Shown piece by piece: positions 35,901-48,253 of a DNA stretch of 64,000 nucleotides. Position numbers and translations under genes: made by a program. This DNA comes from Chrysaora quinquecirrha (taxonomy: Eukaryota; Cnidaria; Scyphozoa; Semaeostomeae; Pelagiidae): NCBI GenBank assembly GCA_014526335.1, contig JACTAT010000040.1:5354725-5418724 (forward strand), in the 5' to 3' direction. The notes beneath the pieces are model-generated. The model did not search any database, was not told where the DNA came from, and worked only from the letters and a program-made list of their open reading frames with translations. Numbering within the stretch: position 1 is the first letter of the stretch; each line of letters starts with the position of its first letter.

Positions 35901-36296
35901 TGTTATTCGAATATGCTTGAAAACACAAACATTGACAAGGATACATTTGATGCTTTGATTGGTTGCGTCCCATACATTAAATGTTGTCAATTCGATGAGT
36001 TAAACCGTGAACAAAAATATAATCTAATTGAAGAAATCAAGAGCTGCAGAAAGGAATCAAATGATCAAAGGAAATTTCGATTTGAACAATTGCTGTTGGG
36101 GTCCCAAAAGGAAAGTTATGAAATTTATGAATTGAATTCAGTCAAAACTTCTGATTGATTTTTACTTTGTCGTCATATTTACTTTTTATCACCTTTTATT
36201 TGCATTTTTTATATGATTTACTACTTTTAATTTTAATACTACTAATTTATATTTAGATTTGCACAATTCTAATGATGAGACATTATTTGTCCTTGC

Positions 36297-36673
36297 ACTC
36301 ATTTTTTATAAGAAACTTATAAGAACCTACATAAGCCGTTTTCGTGGAGATCAAGAAACTGTTTTTGAATGGATTAGAATAATGGCAGCCAGAACCTAAG
36401 AAATTTTATTCGTTTTGCAACTTCACAATTAAAATCCCTTTTCATCGGGGTTTCAAACATCTATTGACACTTCTTGTTACTGTATCCTTTATTTTCTCAA
36501 ATCTTGTTACTCAAAACTAATACCTTAGGCTATACTTGAATCGTTTCAGTATAATTTAGAAAAGTCTGCTTAGAAATTTAAGAACCTCTTCAAGAAATGT
36601 CTACCATGATTTGAGTGCCTAAGCCAAAAACTCCTACTATGATTTGTGGAAGAAAGTTTCTTATAAAAAATGA
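36297..36673. mobile_element. MITE, AAGAAACT/AAGAACC subtype (about 377 bp)
   Basis: CTCATTTTTTATAAGAAACT near 36298 pairs with AGTTTCTTATAAAAAATGA near 36655-36673. Internal TTAAGAACC, CTAAGAAAT and CATAAGCC/CCTAAGCC motifs follow the family plan. The flanking duplication is unclear, unlike in the other copies. Confidence 0.65.
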
Positions 36674-36712
36674 TTGTTGCTCGCAATATGGGCATTTCTT
36701 ATATATATTAGG

Positions 36713-38040
36713 ATAAATCATCAATGATAAATTGTTTTAATTGTTTTAAAAGCCTTATATAGGTGTGCACATAACCCGTCTTAGATAACTTTACATATTC
36801 ACTGTTTTCACACTATAACACTTTTGAACCAAGTTTATTTATACCAAGTTGACCCAGATCAATTCGATTACTTTGGATGACAATCTTAAATAAGATATAC
36901 AATCGATGAAAAATTGTTTTAAAAGTCTTATATAGGTGTGCACATAACCCGTCTTAGATTACTTTACATATTCACTGTTTTCAAACCAAAACACTTTTGA
37001 ACCAAGTTTATTTATACCAGGTTGACCCTGATCAATTCGATTACTTTGGATGACAATCTTAAATAAGATATGCAATCGATGAAAAATTGTTTTAAAAGTC
37101 TTATATAGGTGTGCACATAACCCGTCTTAGATTACTTTACATATTCACTGTTTTCACGCCACAAGACTTTAAAACCAAGTTTTTTTATACCAGATTGACC
37201 CAGATTGATTAGATTACTTTGGATGACAATCTTAAATAAGATATGCAATCGATGAAAAATTGTTTTAAAAGTCTTATATAGGTGTGCACATAACCCGTCT
37301 TAGATTACTTTACATATTCACTGTTTTCAAACCAAAACACTTTTGAACCAAGTTTATTTATACCAGGTTGACCCTGATCAATTCGATTACTTTGGATGAC
37401 AATCTTAAATAAGATATGCAATCGATGAAAAATTGTTTTAAAAGTCTTATATAGGTGTGCACATAACCCGTCTTAGATTACTTTACATATTCACTGTTTT
37501 CACGCCACAAGACTTTAAAACCAAGTTTTTTTATACCAGATTGACCCAGATTGATTAGATTACTTTGGATGACAATCTTAAATAAGATATGCAATCGATG
37601 AAAATTGTTTTAAAAGTCTTATATAGGTGTGCACATAACCCGTCTTAGATTACTTTACATATTCACTGTTTTCAAACCAAAACACTTTTGAACCAAGTTT
37701 ATTTATACCAGGTTGACCCTGATCAATTCGATTACTTTGGATGACAATCTTAAATAAGATATGCAATCGATGAAAAATTGTTTTAAAAGTCTTATATAGG
37801 TGTGCACATAACCCGTCTTAGATTACTTTACATATTCACTGTTTTCACGCCACAAGACTTTAAAACCAAGTTTTTTTATACCAGATTGACCCAGATTGAT
37901 TAGATTACTTTGGATGACAATCTTAAATAAGATATGCAATCGATGAAAAATTGTTTTCAAAGTCTTATATAGGTGTGCACATAACCCGTCTTAGATTACT
38001 TTACATATTCACTGTTTTCAAACCATAAAACTTTTGAACC
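36713..38040 (+). repeat. 173-bp satellite, 8 copies, with dimeric higher-order structure
   Basis: GTGTGCACATAACCCGTCTT recurs at 36763, 36936, 37109, 37282, 37455, 37627, 37800 and 37973. From the third unit two types alternate, one with CACGCCACAAGAC and one with CAAACCAAAACAC, making a 346-bp dimer. A single partial copy in reverse orientation lies at 38217-38285, so the array may be one expanded arm of an inverted-repeat element. Confidence 0.92.
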
Positions 38041-38479
38041 AAGTTTATTTTGATTAATCAATCTTCATCAATTCATCAGTTTGATAAGAGCGATTGACCA
38101 ATCAACACGCAAGGAGATGGTGATGATGGAGGCTGGACATAGCTGAAACAAAAGAAGTCAAACGGGAGGCGAGCCCTTGGCTGTATGACTTGGAGAGTTA
38201 CTAAGCGATTTTTATGTAAAGTAATCTAAGACGGGTTATGTGCACACCGACACAAGACTAAAACAATTTGTCATTGAATGTATCTCTACTGATCATGCAG
38301 TCCTGGTTCGATTTCTCTTTATTGTCATGGGTTATGCCACTTGTTGAAAAACCTATATCGTAGTGTTTGTTATTCATGACAAATAGTTATTAAACTACTA
38401 TGGTTTAAAACTGGTTTAACTTACTTTTTAATTTAGCGTACTATAATCTTCACACCGCAATGTCTAAAGACTACTGAAT

Positions 38480-38900
38480 ACTAGGACGTTTTGTCATGTG
38501 GCGAAATATTGTTCGAAAATCAGAGTTCGATAAGCATTGTTTTTGAAAAGTTTTCAAAAACAATTTATGCTTTTCACACTCCAAACCGTTGACCTGCAAT
38601 GTTTTTGAAATGAGCAATGTTTTGACTAGCAATGTTTGACGAGAAATGGTTTGTTTTTTGACGTTTGTGCCACGGTGCGAAACAATGTTTGAAAATCAAA
38701 TCCGCTTAGCAATATTTTTGAAAACGTTCAAAAACATTTTAAACTTGTCACACTCCAAAAATAATTGACGAGCAATGTTTTTTTTGATCTTTTTGCTACG
38801 ACAAGAAACGTTGTTTGAAAATCAGAGTTCACTTAGCAATATTTTTGAAAACGTTCAAAAACATTTTAAACGTGTCAAACTTGCCACACTCCAGTGTTAA
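38480..38900 (+). repeat. Degenerate GCAATGTTT repeats
   Basis: Three diverged blocks each contain a TTTGAAAATCA motif, GCAATATTTTTGAAAACG and TCACACTCCA. Related AGCAATGTTTGAC motifs recur at 39465-39740. No gene is recognised in 38286-39785. Confidence 0.65.
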
Positions 38901-39788
38901 AAGAGCTATTGTTTTGCGCCATGCCAAAACAGCAAAACACTTTGCCTAATGACTGAATTTCATACTTCGGCAAGCAGTGTTTTATAAACGAAATTTGAAT
39001 ATTCAGCCAATTCCAACAGTAACTACATCTTAATTTAATACCACCAATTCGATTTTGTACTTTTTTATTCGATTTTATAATTTTGTGTGATATTAAGTAC
39101 TTTATGTATATTTCGTATTTTAATATACTATTAACAGTACAAAACGTTTTGTATAATACAAGGTATTTTATCCTTTTTTCAATAAAGCGGGCCAGCAATG
39201 TTTGCCAAGTCTTTTTGCGCGTTTTTTTACCCCACCTAAGATTTCAATCAGCATTTAACCGTATTTACTGCACAGCGAGACCCGAGGGCTTTTTTAAATC
39301 TTGTTTTTATTTTATTCCAGTACTTAATTTTGTCTGTTAACCTCGAATTGATCATATGTGTGTTTGTTCTTTTTCGATATTCTATTAGAAAATGTTTCAT
39401 CATTAATGTTTTATCGTCTGACAAGAAGTGTAAGGCCCTGACTCAGCTATTAAACATGGCTGGTCAAACATTTGAGATTTGCTTTATCAGCAATGTTTGA
39501 ATGACCATTTGGCCACTTCACAAAATATTGTTCGTTCGTCAATCCGAATTTACATAGCAATTTCAAAAACATCATCATTGTCAAACCCAGAACAACGATG
39601 TTTGACAAGCAATGTTTGACAAGCAATGTCTGCGACAGATCAATACTGTCAGCATTGTGTCTCAGGAAAGAAAATCTCAAATGTTTGACAAACAATCTTT
39701 GATTGACCTAACAAGCATTGTTGATCGTTTGTTGGCCACTGCACAAAAGTTTTCCAGTCAAACAAAACATTCAAACAAACGCGGCTAA

Positions 39789-40500
<712 letters not shown>

Positions 40501-40503
40501 TAA

Positions 40504-41496
40504 GTGCTGCCAAAGATTCCAAAGATTCCACCTGATGTTTGAAGTGACCTGTTTTCCTATTGCAAAACCAAATGGAACGAAGATTCTAAGAGACACGAGC
40601 GAATAGAACTAAATAATGTGGCTACGTACAATAATCATAATAAAATAACATAAACTATATACAAGGCTAACGGGTTTCCAGTGAGATCCGCAATTACCGT
40701 GTAGTAGGGATCTTTTACGACACATAGCGATAACCGAAATACAAACTAAATGTTACAGAATATATCAGAATTCACGTGGAAATATGAATTAAAACTAACA
40801 AAGAATAACAGGAAAGGCGTTCCTTAAGATGTACGTAAAAAGACGAATGTATGTTACAAAAACAACTACGTAATCTTCGATCGACCAAAAGTAAATACTG
40901 AAAGATACGAAAGAGAGGCTATTATGTTTAGAGGAAGTGTACAGTAGGCTGAGGCTAAGAGGCTAATAAGCGAAAGGTAAAGAATTAAATTTGTTTCCAG
41001 AAAAAAAATACGGTAGAGAATGAATGAAATAAGGTGCTATTGTGACAGTTGTGTAAAAGTGAGATCTTTACTGAAGAGAATAGGCCCGAGAATATCTGTT
41101 GAAAACTGCGTGTTTGATTTTCTTTGGTTTTTATCTCGATTAATTGACATTTGTGTTCAACTAGATTTTTGAAAAGTGAATGTGCTGTTTTCTGTTATCT
41201 TTGCACATCGGAGTGAGCAACTCAGCTATTAGGAATGCGGGGAGCCAATATTTGCCGGCTTATGTGGCCTAACCAAGCCAACAATCTGAAATGTCAATTT
41301 CCGATTATTGACATACTTCACCGAACATACACAGCAAGCTGTTAACCTCGCCCAACAGGGTGGCGAAAATTTGCCAACATTTTGTTCAACATGAATTTTA
41401 TGCAATAATAGCTGAAATTGTGGTTACGATTTGTTTTGAATTTGACACCTTTGTCCCATAAAGATTATTTATAATTTTTTATGTTGTGTACCGCAG
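40504..41496. other. No recognised gene
   Basis: AT-rich sequence with no convincing exon, repeat or TIR pair seen until the linker exon at 41497. Confidence 0.5.
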
Positions 41497-41553
41497 GTGA
41501 TTCTGAAAGTAATGATGAAGATGCAAGAAATAACACTGGACAGCATGGAGAAG
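41497..41553 (+). CDS. NLR copy 2, acidic linker exon (phase 1-1)
   Basis: A 57-bp open segment between GTGTACCGCAG and GAAG|GTGAAT, phase 1 at both ends, translating to GDSESNDEDARNNTGQHGE. It starts with the same GTGATTCTG as the candidate exon at 25206. Its donor phase matches the acceptor phase of the NACHT exon at 44111 (G|GT AAA). I infer a short acidic linker upstream of the NACHT domain. The 2.56-kb intron between them contains the repeats and elements at 42.0-43.4 kb. Confidence 0.5.
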
Positions 41554-42014
41554 GTGAATCATATACTGACAACCTCCTTTCACTTTTATGTATCCATGTA
41601 CGCTTAGGCTCGATTAGTATTGCACCACCTTTCTCAAAATGGCGGCTAGCTGTGGCTCTCGGCCTAAAGCAAGCTATTTTCATAACAAAGACAACAGGGC
41701 TCAGAAGCCCCATGACTAACGATTTTGGCGGGAAGATTTTCGCCATATTACTGGCTTTCCTTTAGAATTAAAAGCAACGAGCAGTTAAAATGTTTTGACA
41801 GCGAAATTCATTCTGAAGTTGGAGCAGTGCCTTCAAAAGATTTAGGAAAAATCTCTTTCAACTAGTGTCAAATTCAATGATAAATTGATGGGTTAACTTG
41901 CAGAAATTGACTTATTGACTTATTGAAATAAACATTAAACCATAGTATTTATTAATTTTCATATTCATTTGAACTTTGACAAAACTTTCTAAATGGCAGT
42001 TTGCATGTCAAGTC

Positions 42015-42540
42015 ATTCTTTTTCTTTGGGCTTGAATTTTGGGTCATTCTTTTTTTCTGGGGTTGGAATTTTGGGTCATCCTTTTTTTCTGTGGTTGAAA
42101 TTTTGAGTCATTCTATTTTTTGGGTAGTTGAGATTTTGTCTCCAACGAGCAAAGAAATGCTTGTGTGCCCCCTCCCCTTGGTGATAATTCTGCTTTTTGA
42201 TGTAAAGTTGTTATTACCTCCGTTTAGAGGCTTTTCAATTTGTGGGGTTGGAATTTTGGTCATTCTATTTTTTTTGGGGTTGGAATTTTGGGTCATTCTA
42301 TTTTTTTGGGGTTGGAATTTTGGGTCATTCTTTTTTTCTGGGGTTGGAATTTTGGGTCATTCTTTTTTTTCTGGGGTTGAAATTTTGAGTCATTCTATTA
42401 TTTTGGGTGGTTGAGATTTTGTCTCCGACGAGCATCCCTGTCAAAGAAATGCTTGTGTGCATCCCCCCCTTGGTGATAATTCTGCTTCTTAATGTGAAGT
42501 TGTTATTATCACCGTTTAGAGGCTTTTTAAATTTACATAA
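42015..42540 (+). repeat. About 33-bp repeats within a duplicated block
   Basis: GGGGTTGGAATTTTGGGTCA repeats about every 33 bp at 42020-42120 and 42240-42415. After each run comes the same block (ATTTTGTCTCC, then GAAATGCTTGTGTG, GGTGATAATTCTGCTT and GTTTAGAGGC), at 42130 and 42416. Hence a roughly 290-bp tandem duplication. A third trace is at 43250-43290. Confidence 0.75.
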
Positions 42541-42775
42541 CTTATTATAATTTAAAAACTCAAAAACATAATTTAATATAGAATCTAGTATAATATAATA
42601 ATATAATATAATAATATGTTATAGAATCAAAGAGCTCCATGTTTGTGAAAAAATTTACGTTACTCACACATTCTTCAAGACACCACTTTTATCACAAATT
42701 TACCGCTTGAAACACAGGTCTATTTTCTTTGTCTCCTCTCAACTCAACACAACAATATGGAATCAAGTAACTCCC

Positions 42776-43187
42776 CAACCTCGTCCCCATGGTGAATAGG
42801 CCTCTACGTGAAACTCCGCTGTCCATATTCGACCCTGGTATCGGCCTTGTCTATTCGAAATTTGATTGGCTGTTCAAACAATAGAAATTTTGAGTGACGT
42901 CACAGTTTCTTCAAAATTTCACACCAAAATAGGCCGAAAACTATGTGAAAAACACGTATAAAAGCCGAAAAATGATGCTACATGAGATATTGTATCTTGC
43001 CTCACAGTTATCGATGAAGTTCTTTGCATTTCCTTTCTGAGAACATCTGCTTTCGGAATCTACATCTTGTTTTGATGCCTAGGCCAAATTTGCCAGTATT
43101 TTGGCAGATTTGGCCGGTACCAGGGCCAAAATCGATTTGACGGTTGAGATTCGAGGAAACTCGATTTGGGGCCTGGGGACGAGGTTG
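42776..43187. mobile_element. 412-bp TIR element with 9-bp target duplication
   Basis: CAACCTCGTCCCCA at 42776 pairs with TGGGGACGAGGTTG ending at 43187. The 9-bp sequence GTAACTCCC flanks it on both sides (42767-42775 and 43188-43196). The host on both sides joins into a sequence also present intact at 43510 (ATCAAGTAACTCCCTGTTTG), an empty-site-like control inside the window. No coding capacity. Confidence 0.85.
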
Positions 43188-43305
43188 GTAACTCCCTGTT
43201 TGTGATAAAATTTGTTACTATTCATTCAAGGACGCTGTGATAATAAATGCGAAGTTGTTATTATCACCGTATAGAGGCTTTAAAAATTTACATAACTTTT
43301 ATATA

Positions 43306-43423
43306 ATTCAGTACCATGAAGAGAGAGACAATTTTACGATGTTTCGGGCATTACCCTTTTTCAAGTCAAAAAGGGTAATGCCCGAAACGTCGTAAAATTT
43401 TCTCTCTCTTCATGGTACTGAAT
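43306..43423. other. 118-bp near-perfect palindrome
   Basis: ATTCAGTACCATGAAGAGAG and its reverse complement bound two arms of about 55 bp separated by a 7-bp loop (TCAAGTC). The arms differ at only a couple of positions. It could be a solo hairpin element end or a foldback MITE. Confidence 0.8.
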
Positions 43424-44110
43424 CTTTTTCAAAAATTGTGCTGTTCTATTCATTCTTAAGTACCACACGCTACACCTTTATTTTAAATTCTAGGTAAGTC
43501 GGTTAATATGGAATCAAGTAACTCCCTGTTTGTGAAAAAAATGCATGTTACTCATTTATTCAAGGACGCTGTAGTGAGTTTTGTTCTAGAAGAAGTAGTC
43601 ATCTTAATGCTGGTGCCAAACCTGCATTAAAGCTAATTAAGTGAAGCAAAATCACTAAGAACAATTTGGCAATTAATAATTCTAGTTTTTGGGATTTTTG
43701 ATTTTCTCTCTGCATGTTTACGGATTTTTCCAAAATTTTGTCCGGGTTTTCTGGTGTTTCTCAATTTTCCTCCGGATTTTCGGGCTTTGATACCCCCCAA
43801 AGCCTCCCTTCATATTTACTGCAAGCTATGAATCTACTTATCCACACATTTATCTCTGCTACTTTTTAATTTAGCAGTTTTGTTTTAAGTTGTTTTCTAA
43901 AGATTTGATGTTTTTAAGACATCCCACCCCACCCCAGGTTTTTTATGTTACTTAATTTCAGAAGTGGTTTTACAGGTCAATAACAGTAGTATTGATTAAT
44001 ATTAATTTCAAATTAGCATGTGAACATGCGAAGGGTTTCTCTAAAATCTTCTTCTGGAAAAACAGGTGTTTTGGTGACGATCTATAAATGTTCTGTTTGA
44101 TTTATCTTAG

Positions 44111-46598
44111 GTAAATTGAAAGACAAATATATATCAAAGTGCGAGAAACATCAAATTAATTATGTTGAAGAAGGACGCATCAAACTTGCGTGGATGAACG
44201 TTGATGAATTTGCTGTCAAGTTAAAAATTGCCGGTAAAACGTATTGTGGTAGCTCATTTCGTGGTGAAATGAAAAGACATGTGGAGAGACTGCAAGATCA
44301 GAGTGAAATTATCAATTTACCTGACCTATTGTACAATGATCACCGCATTATGTTTATTCAGGGGGTTGCTGGAAGTGGCAAGACTGTTTTCGCGAAGCAA
44401 CTTGCACTTAAATGGACAATGGCAACTGACAAGGATGAAATCCGAAAGAAATACAAGCATCTTATTTATTTTGAATGCAGAGATTTCAATCGTTATCTGA
44501 AAAATGATAATGTCGATGATGTCATTGACATTTTCCTTAGGAAAGAATTCTCTGGTATAAATCTCGAGGATGGGAAAGATTCATTATTTCTAATCGATGG
44601 CTTAGACGAGATGGCGAGTCAAAGGACAGGTCCCATTTCAGCGAAGTCTATAATTGAAATATTTATCTCAAAATTTCCAAAGTGTAAATTGATAGTACTC
44701 GGCAGGCCGCATGTCCAAAACAGTTTTGAAGGCCTAGACTGCAAAGTATTTGAAATTCTAGGACTTTCTGCTGTTGAAATCGAAAATTATGTAAAAGGTT
44801 TGTGAAATTTGTCAATCAGGTCGAAAATCCTGAACAGTTGATAAAGAAGACGATGAACGATTCGAAAAATATTTCTGCCATCACTACCGTTCCGCAGTTT
44901 TTGAATACTTTATGTTGTGTGGCAATTTTGACTAATGGACAGACAGTATCCAGTGCCACTGATTTATATTCATGGTTGTGTTATTTACTTTTAAATCAAC
45001 ATTCACATTTAAAGGATCCTGGAGCAAAGAGCGGTATAGTGTCAGAAATATTCTCAAAATATATTCAAGTTTTCAAATCCATCAGTGCCATTGCATTTGA
45101 ATTGTACATCAACAATGACATTATATTTGAGAAGGAAACGTTTGAACACGTTTTCGAAGAGATTAATAGATCTGATGCCCAGCAGAAAGAATTTTTTGAA
45201 AGTCTATTTTGCGATGTCAGTGATAATTTTGGAGAGCGACGACAATTCAAACATTTGACCATAATGGAATTTATCGCCTCAATTTATTTCTTCTTCGCAG
45301 AAGACAGAAACCGAGTGATTGAGCAATTTTTAGAAAAGAAGGCCTATGAATGCATTTCATTTATTTGTTGCTTTGAGGGACGGAAACTAGTGAAAAATGT
45401 TTCTCGTGAAGATATTTCTTGGGCTGTTGTTAATGAGTTAGATGGAGAAGGCAGGGAAGTAGAGTCGCCAGTTATTACCAAAGTTTTAAGACATTTAAAT
45501 AGTGTAATCACCATGTCTAAAGTTGAAAAGATGTTAAGATTTTTATGCGACACTCTCAAACCAATTGATGAAATTAAAGATAAAACGTTATTAACGGAAA
45601 TGCTTGAAAAAATAACACCGCGTGAGAGGATTACTATGAACATAAATGAAATCGACCAAATGAATATTTTCAACGTTATTCAAACGGCAAAAAATAATGG
45701 CATAAATGATGATGAATTGAAAAAGTTTTTTAAAGGCATTGAATTGGAAGTGGGGAACTTAGAACACGTAAAAGTCATTCAGTTTGCTTGTCTGTTTGAT
45801 TGTGTTGAGATCACATTGATTGAAAAGAAGTTATCAGAAGATGACATGAAATTGCTGGCCAAAAATGCAATTTATTGTAGAAATGTTTCTTTTGGAAAGT
45901 GTGATTTCACAAAAGGAAAATACCTATGGCAAGAGTTGTTAAAGCATATTAAAGAACCTGAAAGTGATATGAGGCTTGAAAGATTGACAATTTTTGACAT
46001 GCAAATCGCTGATGAATGTATTGATTCCTTTTTTGAAGTTTTGATAATGTTGAAAGAAGTTTTGTTGCACAAGGTTGCTATCAATCAAGTTATATGGGAT
46101 AAACTTTTCCAAAAAATTGATCAATATCAGAAAAAGAAAAATAATGGTCATTTGAGGCTAGAATGCTTAAAGATTGATAGAGCGGAAATCGCTGATGAAT
46201 GTATTCATTCTTTTTCGAAAATTTTGTTAATGTTAAAAGAAGTTAACTTGTCTTCTGTTATTATCTTTGAGGCAATATGGGATTATCTCTCTTGCAATAT
46301 TGTCAAACATGAAAAAGATCATGGTCATCTAAGATTAGAAAGACTGGAGATTTTTAATATGGAAATCGCTGATGAATGTGTCGATTCTTTTGCGAAAATT
46401 TTGATAATGTTAAAAGAAATTGAGCTGGACAACGTAAGAGTAAATGAAGAATTATTGTTGACATTGCTCTTAAAGCGCATCCAGCACGAACAAAGAAATC
46501 AAGGTCAAATTAGATTACAAAAGTTGCAGATTGAAAGGTCGCTGCTAGGAAGCTTCTGTCCAACTGATATAATGAAACAGGTAATAAATATTTACTAA
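44111..46598 (+). CDS. NLR copy 2: NACHT-LRR protein, main exon (one frameshift)
   Basis: A STAND NTPase of the NACHT family, predicted to be a cytosolic pattern-recognition receptor that oligomerises on ATP binding. The exon starts at 44111 after TTATCTTAG, in phase 1. Walker A GVAGSGKT is at 44362-44385 and Walker B SLFLIDGLDE at 44581-44610. The GRPH sensor-like motif is near 44702, a winged-helix-like VPQFLNTLCC near 44890 and FKHLTIMEFIAS near 45250. Between about 45970 and 46550 lie three or four LRR-like repeats of roughly 60 residues (LRLERL, then IADECIDSF, then LKEV). The frame shifts once near 44793 in a GTAAAAGG run; one extra A would join the two halves, so this is either a recent mutation or an assembly error. 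The frame can stop at 46598, but a donor CAG|GTAATA at 46580 in phase 0 fits the exon at 48217 better. It lies downstream of NLR copy 1 in the same orientation. Confidence 0.85.
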
Positions 46599-48216
46599 TT
46601 TGTTGCTAATTAAGAGACACTTCCCAATTTTTCTCTCGATTTTATATGGCTAGGGTTTTATGATTTCTTGTGATCTTGAAAATGATGTCTTAAAATTTGG
46701 GTTAAATATTCAATTAATTGTTTATTGAAGCAGCAATGATACTGTACCTACCATAGATCTATAATGCAAATACCGAGTCTTCCCTTACAATCCCGACCAT
46801 ATTTATTTTGTTAAAATTGCTCGCATGACGAATTTGAGTGATATATGTCCTAATCTTGTTGATCCTTTTTCAAATGTTTTATGTAAAAAAACTTGTATGG
46901 TACAATTTTTCCAGGAATAGTGTTTTCGTCTTCGATATACATCCAGTAGAGTTTTTGGTACAATTTTTCCTTGTTGTCTTTACTTCCAGTAGATTTTTCT
47001 CCTTGTTGTTTTTAAGCTGTGCTTGTTTTCTTGATTTTTTTAAACCTTGTTGATGGGAACAGTACTGCCTTTAGAAAGTCCTGTTCTTGACCTCAGCCAA
47101 TTGTTCTCATTTCATTAGCTTCTTTGGTTCCAATTGTCCTTGAAAAAAATAGTCTGAGTTTTAACACTAGTCTTTGGGTTGGTTTTTCTTTCTGTATTTC
47201 GTTCGTTCTGCGAATGGCGAATCGCCGAGTGACTTTGACTTCTCAGAGGATTTAGGCGGACGCGTTTTTCCGAAGCATTAACTCCTTGAGAATCTCGTAC
47301 ACCATGGACATGGATTCTATCGATCACACAGAAATCCCTTAAAAACCCTTTTGTTTCAACAGCAATCTCGTACGTCTTTTTGAAGAGCGAAAAAGCTCGA
47401 GGGACAGTTCACTTCTTGGAAGGGCGTACGAGATTCACCTTCATTTAGGATTTCAAAGAAATTTCTACGAAGACAATAGAAATCCCAGCAACGAGTGTGT
47501 CGACCATGCTGCCCGGTGTACAAGATTCCAAGATTCCAAGGAGTGAATTTCCCTCGAATTTCCCTTCAGAAAGGAAGAACAAAACCCTGGTCTATAATGA
47601 GAGATTTCTCCCTCGTCTTGATTCTTAAAAACTCCTTAAGTCAGTAATCAGCTTTTATTTAACTAGTTGGTACCAAGGGGCGATTCACTCCTTGTATTAT
47701 CTTACACCCCTAGCTGCTCGAAGAAAATCTCTTAAAAATCCTTCTGTTTCAACGGGAATCTCTTATGCCTTTTCGAATCCTGAAATGCTCCTCTTATTGT
47801 CATTATCGCATTTTCTTTACGAGAGCCTTTATATCCTTAACACACCTTATGAGAACATCGAGGATCGATTTGCCAACAAGATAAGAACAACGTAAGAACA
47901 TGTCCAGCCTGAGATGAGAAATAAGAAACAAGAAAATGCGTTTTTGGAAATTTCATCTCATGTTTGCAACACAGAACTATTCAATTATTAAATAAATCTA
48001 TGCAGAAGATGCCAAATTTATTGATGGTTCATAGAAGCAATATGTTCTGTGTATTGTAGAAAAATCAATGTTGAAATAAGAAAACCATTAAGAACACCCA
48101 AGCCTCAAATTATCTGGTTTAACAATACAATATATAATAATATATAATATTATTGTAAGCCAAAAAAGAGTATAGCCAAATAGCAGCCATTAACTCCTGC
48201 CTGCTTTCCATTTTAG
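46599..48216. other. NLR-2 intron with dispersed repeats
   Basis: Contains repeated GGGGCGATTCACTCCTT and AAATCCTTCTGTTTCAACGG sequence at 47265-47360 and 47665-47770, related to 57862-57985. A worn MITE-like copy at about 47838-48170 has CACACCTTATGAGAACATCG, TAAGAACA motifs and GCCTCAAAT. Confidence 0.45.
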
Positions 48217-48253
48217 ATTGAGGAAGCTGGTGTGAATGTTGATATTGATGATG
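48217..48253 (+). CDS. NLR copy 2, 37-bp penultimate exon
   Basis: Acceptor CTGCTTTCCATTTTAG and donor GATG|GTAAGTAA, the best donor in this locus. Joined in phase 0 to the exon ending at 46580 it reads IEEAGVNVDIDD, extending the last LRR-like segment naturally, and ends in phase 1. No alternative frame is needed. Confidence 0.55.

Larger units (their letters stand above)
29999..36158 (+). pseudogene. NLR copy 1: NACHT-domain pseudogene split by a transposon
   Basis: A STAND-type NTPase (NACHT family; in animals an intracellular receptor for microbial or damage signals). The exon opens after TAG at 29996-29998 in phase 1. Walker A (GFAGVGKTTL) lies near 30340 and Walker B (ILLIVDGIDE) near 30535. 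The NLR motifs continue in other frames: TGRPHKQE (30660), STIPQYLQIICY (30850), EFKHLTLHEFFAA (31205) and an LRR-like region to 31839. Frame changes occur near 30650, 30745-30790, 30990 and 31175, and stops appear near 31390. At 31840 the coding sequence is cut by a 4061-bp element with a 9-bp duplication. After 35901 the same frame resumes (CYS, then NMLENTNID) and ends at TGA 36156-36158. The combined defects make it a pseudogene, although long stretches remain well preserved. Confidence 0.85.

Noticed and set aside
32853..36158. 1101-codon Pro/Ser/Cys-rich frame that ends in NLR sequence
   Set aside because: It is a stop-free minisatellite inside a transposon. The other two plus frames are equally open, and only the last 86 codons are former NLR sequence.
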